Source of the DNA: JANWLD01 sp036278875
Lineage (GTDB): Bacteria; Patescibacteriota; Saccharimonadia; Saccharimonadales; 2-12-FULL-41-12
DNA length: 17,133 nucleotides
Assembly (NCBI GenBank): GCA_036278875.1
Contig: DASUKF010000027.1
Span: 1-17,133, forward strand
Direction: 5' to 3'
Shown here: piece after piece, positions 14,375-17,133 of the stretch
Numbering within the stretch: position 1 is the stretch's first letter
How the letters are laid out: every line of letters starts with the position of its first letter
Notes under the pieces: generated by a model
The model's input: only the letters and a program-made list of their open reading frames with translations
Database searches by the model: none
What the model was told of the DNA's origin: nothing
Position numbers and translations under genes: made by a program

Positions 14375-14380
14375 TATACT
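14375..14380 (+). promoter_or_regulatory. -10 box (TATACT) directly before the start at 14387
   Basis: TATACT is followed by six bases and the ATG at 14387, with no Shine-Dalgarno sequence, again indicating a leaderless mRNA. No -35 consensus is present at 17 nt (only a T-run), which suggests that activation may depend on the inverted repeat just upstream. Confidence 0.5.
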
Positions 14381-14386
14381 GTTGGC

Positions 14387-15037
14387 ATGAGGCGTCTCGC
14401 GCATTTGCACCATAGAGACAATAAAACAAACGAACCTGTCTGGCATGTTCAGCTTGCCATAGTGGCGGTAATCGCTTTGCAATTGATTCTGGACAGCAGC
14501 CTGACCATAGGTTCCAAATATTACATAGCCATAATCGAACTTTTGCTGCTTCTAGCCCTGATGGCCGTAGCCTACACCGCGGTCAGCTTGATAGTGCGCC
14601 GCAGCCTGGCGATAGTTTTGACGGCACTGGTCAGCGCAAGCAATATACTGTCACTCGGCCTGGTCATATTCTCACTTTTTGACGGACACGATATAGACGG
14701 CAGAAACTTGCTTATATCGGCACTGGCCATATATCTGACCAACATAATCATCTTTGGATTATGGTATTGGGAAATGGAATTCAAAAGGGGTAAGAAACCG
14801 CAGGATTTTCTCTTTCCTCAGGAGAACGCCCCGGAACACGCGGGGCTGCACAATGTCGGCTGGCGGCCTACGTTCGCCGACTATCTCTACGTTTCCGCTA
14901 CTAACGCTACAGCGTTCAGCCCTACCGATACCCTGCCCTTGACGCATCGCGCCAAAACCCTGATGGTAATTCAATCCCTTGCTTCAATAATCATAGTCGT
15001 CCTGGTAACGGCCCGGGCCGTGAATATAATCATTTGA
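14387..15037 (+). CDS. DUF1345-like membrane protein
   Basis: This 216-residue protein has a basic N-terminus (RRLAHLHHR) and helices at about 19-36, 46-69, 73-98, 108-128 and 192-213. A conserved-looking soluble stretch at 159-190 (GWRPTFADYLYVS, then TNATAFSPTDTLPLTHRAK) lies before the last helix. The F-D-[YF]-L-Y-[VF]-S ... T ... D ... R order and the terminal helix ending in VNII resemble the C-terminal half of DUF1345 proteins, which have a channel-like design. The assignment is by eye and tentative; function unknown. Divergent from the kinase operon. Confidence 0.75.
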   Translation: MRRLAHLHHRDNKTNEPVWHVQLAIVAVIALQLILDSSLTIGSKYYIAIIELLLLLALMAVAYTAVSLIVRRSLAIVLTALVSASNILSLGLVIFSLFDGHDIDGRNLLISALAIYLTNIIIFGLWYWEMEFKRGKKPQDFLFPQENAPEHAGLHNVGWRPTFADYLYVSATNATAFSPTDTLPLTHRAKTLMVIQSLASIIIVVLVTARAVNIII

Positions 15038-15055
15038 GATTGATGTATTATATAT

Positions 15056-15586
15056 TCAACTCATAAGTTGATTGAGTTTGCGGACGGTATTGATGTTGCG
15101 CGCCGTCATATGCGTGTAATAGTCAGTCTTGATAAGCTTGACTCCGCCGCCGCGGGTTACGTTCTGGCGGCCTATGTTCCATACCAGCGCGCCGTCTACG
15201 TATAAGACTTTCTCAATATCCGGATTTATTCTTATCTTTTTCAGTATGTCTGCGTCATCAACCTCATCCCACAGGAACAGGACATCGGTCTTCTGTTGCT
15301 TGTCATTGGTCCACTCCACAGGAATTTCTCTGCACAGTTTTTTTATATTCCCGGAATCCCGCAGAACAATGCGTACTTTCAGCCCGAAGGTCTTTTCTAT
15401 GCCGGATTCGATTATAGCTTCCAGTTCCTTGCGCGAACGGTCGTCGGCAAATATTACGTTGCCCGAATTTATGTATGTGGAAACATCCTTGCAGCCGAGC
15501 GACTTGAACAGCACCTTGAGCCTGGACATTTCAACCTTTGTATTGCCGCCGACGTTTATTCCGCGCAGAAGCGCAACATAAATCAT
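15056..15586 (-). CDS. DUF1697 family protein
   Basis: This 176-residue protein matches DUF1697 over its full length. ALLRGINVGG is at 5-14, TYINSGNVIF at 38-47, a VRIVLR strand in the middle, and TARNINTVRKL at 161-171 (usual form TARNWNTVxKL). The family is a common cytosolic protein of two ferredoxin-like halves with no known function. ATG 15586 follows the DUF5652 stop by 5 bp, and the only preceding bases (CTCCT) give no ribosome binding site, so it is probably translated by coupling with that gene. The frame stays open upstream to 15733 but that part lies inside the DUF5652 gene. Confidence 0.93.
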   Translation of the reverse strand: MIYVALLRGINVGGNTKVEMSRLKVLFKSLGCKDVSTYINSGNVIFADDRSRKELEAIIESGIEKTFGLKVRIVLRDSGNIKKLCREIPVEWTNDKQQKTDVLFLWDEVDDADILKKIRINPDIEKVLYVDGALVWNIGRQNVTRGGGVKLIKTDYYTHMTARNINTVRKLNQLMS

Positions 15587-15591
15587 AGGAG

Positions 15592-15825
15592 TTATTTTTC
15601 TTTTTTCGGCTTGGCCTGGAAGAATATTACGTAGATTATCTCCAGTATGCCGGCGGTATTGAGTATGAGCATAGCTATGAACCATCCGGGCTGGCGGTTC
15701 CTGCCGGCTCTCCAGAGTGCCACGCCTTTCCATATGATCTCCCAGATAGCGAGCGCGACAATCAGATAAAATATATTCTTATTTATTAGGGTGTGATGTC
15801 CGTTTGAGCTTATTATCTCGTACAT
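15592..15825 (-). CDS. DUF5652 small membrane protein
   Basis: This 77-residue protein has two membrane helices (about 17-38 and 47-69). Between and within them is the DUF5652 pattern: WEIIWKGVALWRAGRNRQPGWFIAMLILNTAGILEIIYVIF (28-68), containing W-K-x-x-A-L-W and G-W-F-I-x-x-L-I-x-N-T. It is frequent in CPR genomes and its function is unknown. It ends in a basic KPKKEK tail. The start is ATG 15825, six bases after a TATACT -10 box; the frame extends to 15882 but those codons lie over the promoter. Confidence 0.88.
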   Translation of the reverse strand: MYEIISSNGHHTLINKNIFYLIVALAIWEIIWKGVALWRAGRNRQPGWFIAMLILNTAGILEIIYVIFFQAKPKKEK

Positions 15826-15831
15826 ATCTGG

Positions 15832-15860
15832 AGTATACAGTCCGCTACAGTGGATTACAA
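15832..15860 (-). promoter_or_regulatory. Leaderless promoter of the DUF5652-DUF1697 pair
   Basis: On the minus strand TTGTAA (15855-15860) and TATACT (15832-15837) are 17 nt apart, with TG just before the -10. Six bases separate the -10 from ATG 15825, so the transcript should start at the start codon. The -35 hexamer is shared with the divergent promoter. Confidence 0.6.
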
Positions 15861-15883
15861 CGCTTCTGCAAACATAGTACAAT
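15855..15883 (+). promoter_or_regulatory. Leaderless promoter of the receiver-domain gene
   Basis: On the plus strand TTACAA (15855-15860) and TACAAT (15878-15883) are 17 nt apart, and six bases separate the -10 from ATG 15890. No ribosome binding site is present. The -35 hexamer is the reverse complement of the one used on the other strand, so the two promoters overlap face-away at one site. Confidence 0.55.
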
Positions 15884-15889
15884 TAACCT

Positions 15890-16267
15890 ATGGATAGCTC
15901 CGATAAGAAAATAGCGGTAGTCGAAGATAACGTGGCTCTAGCAGATATTTATAAGACGCGTATGGAGCTGCTCGGTTATAAATGCATCGCGGTCAGCGAC
16001 GGCGAAACGGCTTTTGGAGTGTTACAGCAGGAACTGCCCGACCTGGTTTTATTGGATCTTATGATGCCAAAAGTTTCCGGCGACCAGTTGCTTGCCAGGA
16101 TAAGACAGACCGATTGGGGCAGGAGTATGAAAGTTCTCATAGTGTCCAACCTCAGCGAAGAAGATGCTCCGGAGGGTCTGCGCGACCTTGGCATAGAAGG
16201 CTACGCCATAAAGGCCAACCTTACGGGCGATCAGATAGACCGGCTGGTCAATGGCATACTGGCCTGA
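15890..16267 (+). CDS. Single-domain response regulator (CheY-like receiver)
   Basis: This 125-residue protein is one receiver domain with every key residue. Acidic pair E12/D13 (VVEDN) binds Mg2+, D56 (LVLLDLMMPKVSG) accepts the phosphoryl group, S87 (LIVSN) is the switch Ser/Thr position, and K109 (YAIKAN) is the conserved lysine. There is no DNA-binding or enzymatic output, so it should act by protein contact or as a phosphate relay. It is transcribed alone from a leaderless promoter. The nearest kinase is the soluble PAS histidine kinase encoded about 2.8 kb to the left; pairing is inferred from proximity only. The stop is 1 bp from that of the convergent acetyltransferase gene. Confidence 0.95.
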   Translation: MDSSDKKIAVVEDNVALADIYKTRMELLGYKCIAVSDGETAFGVLQQELPDLVLLDLMMPKVSGDQLLARIRQTDWGRSMKVLIVSNLSEEDAPEGLRDLGIEGYAIKANLTGDQIDRLVNGILA

Positions 16268-16268
16268 A

Positions 16269-16880
16269 TCATACAGTTTGCAAAGGCGGGGTGTAGGGCA
16301 GGTGCAGGCCGACGACTTTGTCGGTATCGACCGGCCTGTCCTCTACCAACCCGGATTCAGCTACATGATAAAAGTTTCCTCCCCAGAAACCGTCTTTTAT
16401 CTCTGATTCCGGCAATGTGTTATTCAGAAACCTTACAGTAGGAACTAAAGAGCCTCCTTCCGTCGGTAATATCTCGGCTGTGCAGGCATCCGAAGCGACT
16501 TCGTAGCCTTCTCTTTGAAGTGTAAGCGCTATCATCGGCTTGTTTATTCTGGCGGTACCCACTATATCAAGACCTTCACCCTCAACATGGTCTGCGAAGT
16601 AACGGAGCATGTTTCTGCCCAGACCTGCTCCTCTTAATGCCTTATTGAGAGCCATACCCAGAAAAAGTGCTTTATCTCCGTCCAGTACCAGATAAGAAAC
16701 TTTAGTTACTTCATCGGGACGACTGCCATCGGTAACGGGCGTTTCACCGCTGGGGGTAAAATAGACCCTCTTCTTTTGTCCTCTGCCTCGTACCGGGTTT
16801 GCATAAAGATGCGCCTGGAGTTCGGCACCATTAGCAGGCATCGGGGCAAGTTCGCCCATTTTTTCCATAATTGCAGGCAT
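16269..16880 (-). CDS. GNAT-family N-acetyltransferase
   Basis: This 203-residue protein has the GNAT core. Strand VSYLVLDGDKALFLGMALNKAL (61-82) leads into the acetyl-CoA loop R83-G-A-G-L-G88 and the helix RNMLRYFADHV. The next strand (LDIVGTARINKPMIALTLQREGYEVA, 104-129) is the usual motif B region, with N113/P115 and the G-[YF] end. An N-terminal segment (1-58) and a C-terminal segment (140-203) extend beyond the minimal fold, so the substrate pocket may be unusual. The acceptor cannot be named. ATG 16880 has no ribosome binding site but lies 8 nt after a TATAAT. Confidence 0.85.
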   Translation of the reverse strand: MPAIMEKMGELAPMPANGAELQAHLYANPVRGRGQKKRVYFTPSGETPVTDGSRPDEVTKVSYLVLDGDKALFLGMALNKALRGAGLGRNMLRYFADHVEGEGLDIVGTARINKPMIALTLQREGYEVASDACTAEILPTEGGSLVPTVRFLNNTLPESEIKDGFWGGNFYHVAESGLVEDRPVDTDKVVGLHLPYTPPLQTV

Positions 16881-16881
16881 A

Positions 16882-16917
16882 ATGCTATATTATAGCATAT
16901 AAATTAAAATAAATCAA
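16882..16917 (-). promoter_or_regulatory. Acetyltransferase promoter overlapped by a perfect inverted repeat
   Basis: On the minus strand TTGATT (16912-16917) and TATAAT (16889-16894) are 17 nt apart, a clear sigma70-type promoter. A perfect inverted repeat, ATGCTATA-T-TATAGCAT (16882-16898), covers the -10 and the transcription start. That is a classic repressor or self-controlling site; no regulator is seen nearby. Confidence 0.6.
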
Positions 16918-16919
16918 TT

Positions 16920-17133
16920 CTAACTGTGGTATTTGTGTATGAGGGCGTGGCCTTTGCCGCGTTTTAACAGATATGAATTTACAGGATAAGCGACTACGAA
17001 GGCGGCCGTAAGCGAGATGACACGGCTTAGCCAATAAACCGGATGTGTCAGATCTTTATTCATAGCGCCGGGTATTAACAATATGAGCAGATTATCGGCA
17101 ATCGTCATAGAGAGGATGGATAATGTATCGGCC
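16920..17133 (-). CDS. DUF4396-like membrane protein, C-terminal part (runs off the right edge)
   Basis: The frame is open to the window end, giving at least 70 residues before the TAA at 16920. It reads DTLSILSMTIADNLLILLIPG, then a short loop HPVYWLSRVISLTAAFVVAYPVNSYLLKRGKGH and ends KYHS. Two membrane helices with the A-Y-P-x-N-x-[YW]-L-[LIV]-x-R-G-x-x-H pattern are characteristic of the C-terminal end of DUF4396-type membrane proteins. An internal ATG at 17108 exists but is probably not the start because the hydrophobic segment begins before it. The gene ends 2 bp before the -35 box of the acetyltransferase gene. Confidence 0.72.
   Translation of the reverse strand, partial: ADTLSILSMTIADNLLILLIPGAMNKDLTHPVYWLSRVISLTAAFVVAYPVNSYLLKRGKGHALIHKYHS

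Noticed and set aside
15054..15073. Inverted repeat ATTCAACT-CATA-AGTTGATT at the DUF1697 stop
   Set aside because: The stem has 7 of 8 pairs but is A/T-rich and not followed by a T-run on either strand; I could not support it as a terminator.
15587..15733. Upstream extension of the DUF1697 frame
   Set aside because: It covers the DUF5652 gene in another frame, and the family begins at M-I-Y-V-A-L-L-R-G-I-N, so ATG 15586 is the start.

Overview
The window reads as compact bacterial chromosome, with a moderate to slightly GC-rich base composition by eye, the standard genetic code (TGA is used as a stop and not read through) and almost no spare DNA. No gene-free stretch exceeds about 120 bases. 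The gene content (a YerB/DUF3048 lipoprotein-like protein, a DUF5652 mini-membrane protein, an SPW-repeat protein, Pro-rich single-pass surface proteins, many tiny membrane proteins) suggests a Patescibacteria/CPR genome, most like Saccharibacteria. That placement is inference from protein style; no rRNA or marker gene confirms it. No tRNA, rRNA, CRISPR array or insertion sequence was seen.

Layout. 1-225 (-): 5' end of an inositol-monophosphatase-family gene. 300-1067 (+): PlsC-like acyltransferase. 1137-1688 (-): HdeD/DUF308 membrane protein, separated from the acyltransferase by a bidirectional terminator. 1801-2976 (+): rarA. 2981-3787 (-): aldo/keto reductase. 3909-5975 (+): large Pro-rich surface protein ending in a pilin-like domain. 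5972-6991 (-): DUF3048/YerB protein. 7118-8307 (+): four small genes behind one good promoter (DUF2795-like, unknown, SPW, small membrane protein). 8315-8491 (-): 58-residue membrane peptide. 8584-9666 (-): membrane-anchored neprosin-domain protein. 9758-11161 (-): DHA2-type drug exporter. 11273-11917 (-): HAD phosphatase/mutase.

The right part is signalling-rich. A tightly coupled minus-strand operon (14293 to 11977) encodes an eight-helix membrane protein, an 85-residue coupler-like protein and a soluble PAS histidine kinase. It is followed by a DUF1345-like membrane protein (+), a DUF5652 + DUF1697 pair (-), a lone receiver protein (+), a GNAT acetyltransferase (-) and the 3' end of a DUF4396-like membrane protein (-). 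The soluble kinase has no response regulator in its own operon; the lone receiver about 1.6 kb away is its natural candidate partner.

Two themes stand out. First, a bacterial neprosin-type (glutamic peptidase) domain keeps both candidate catalytic glutamates on a surface-anchored protein. Second, about a third of the genes have a sigma70-like -10 box only 6-8 nt before the start codon and no Shine-Dalgarno sequence, which implies leaderless mRNAs. In one case two divergent leaderless promoters share a single -35 hexamer. Several near-perfect inverted repeats sit on these promoters and look like operators, although no DNA-binding regulator is encoded in the window.
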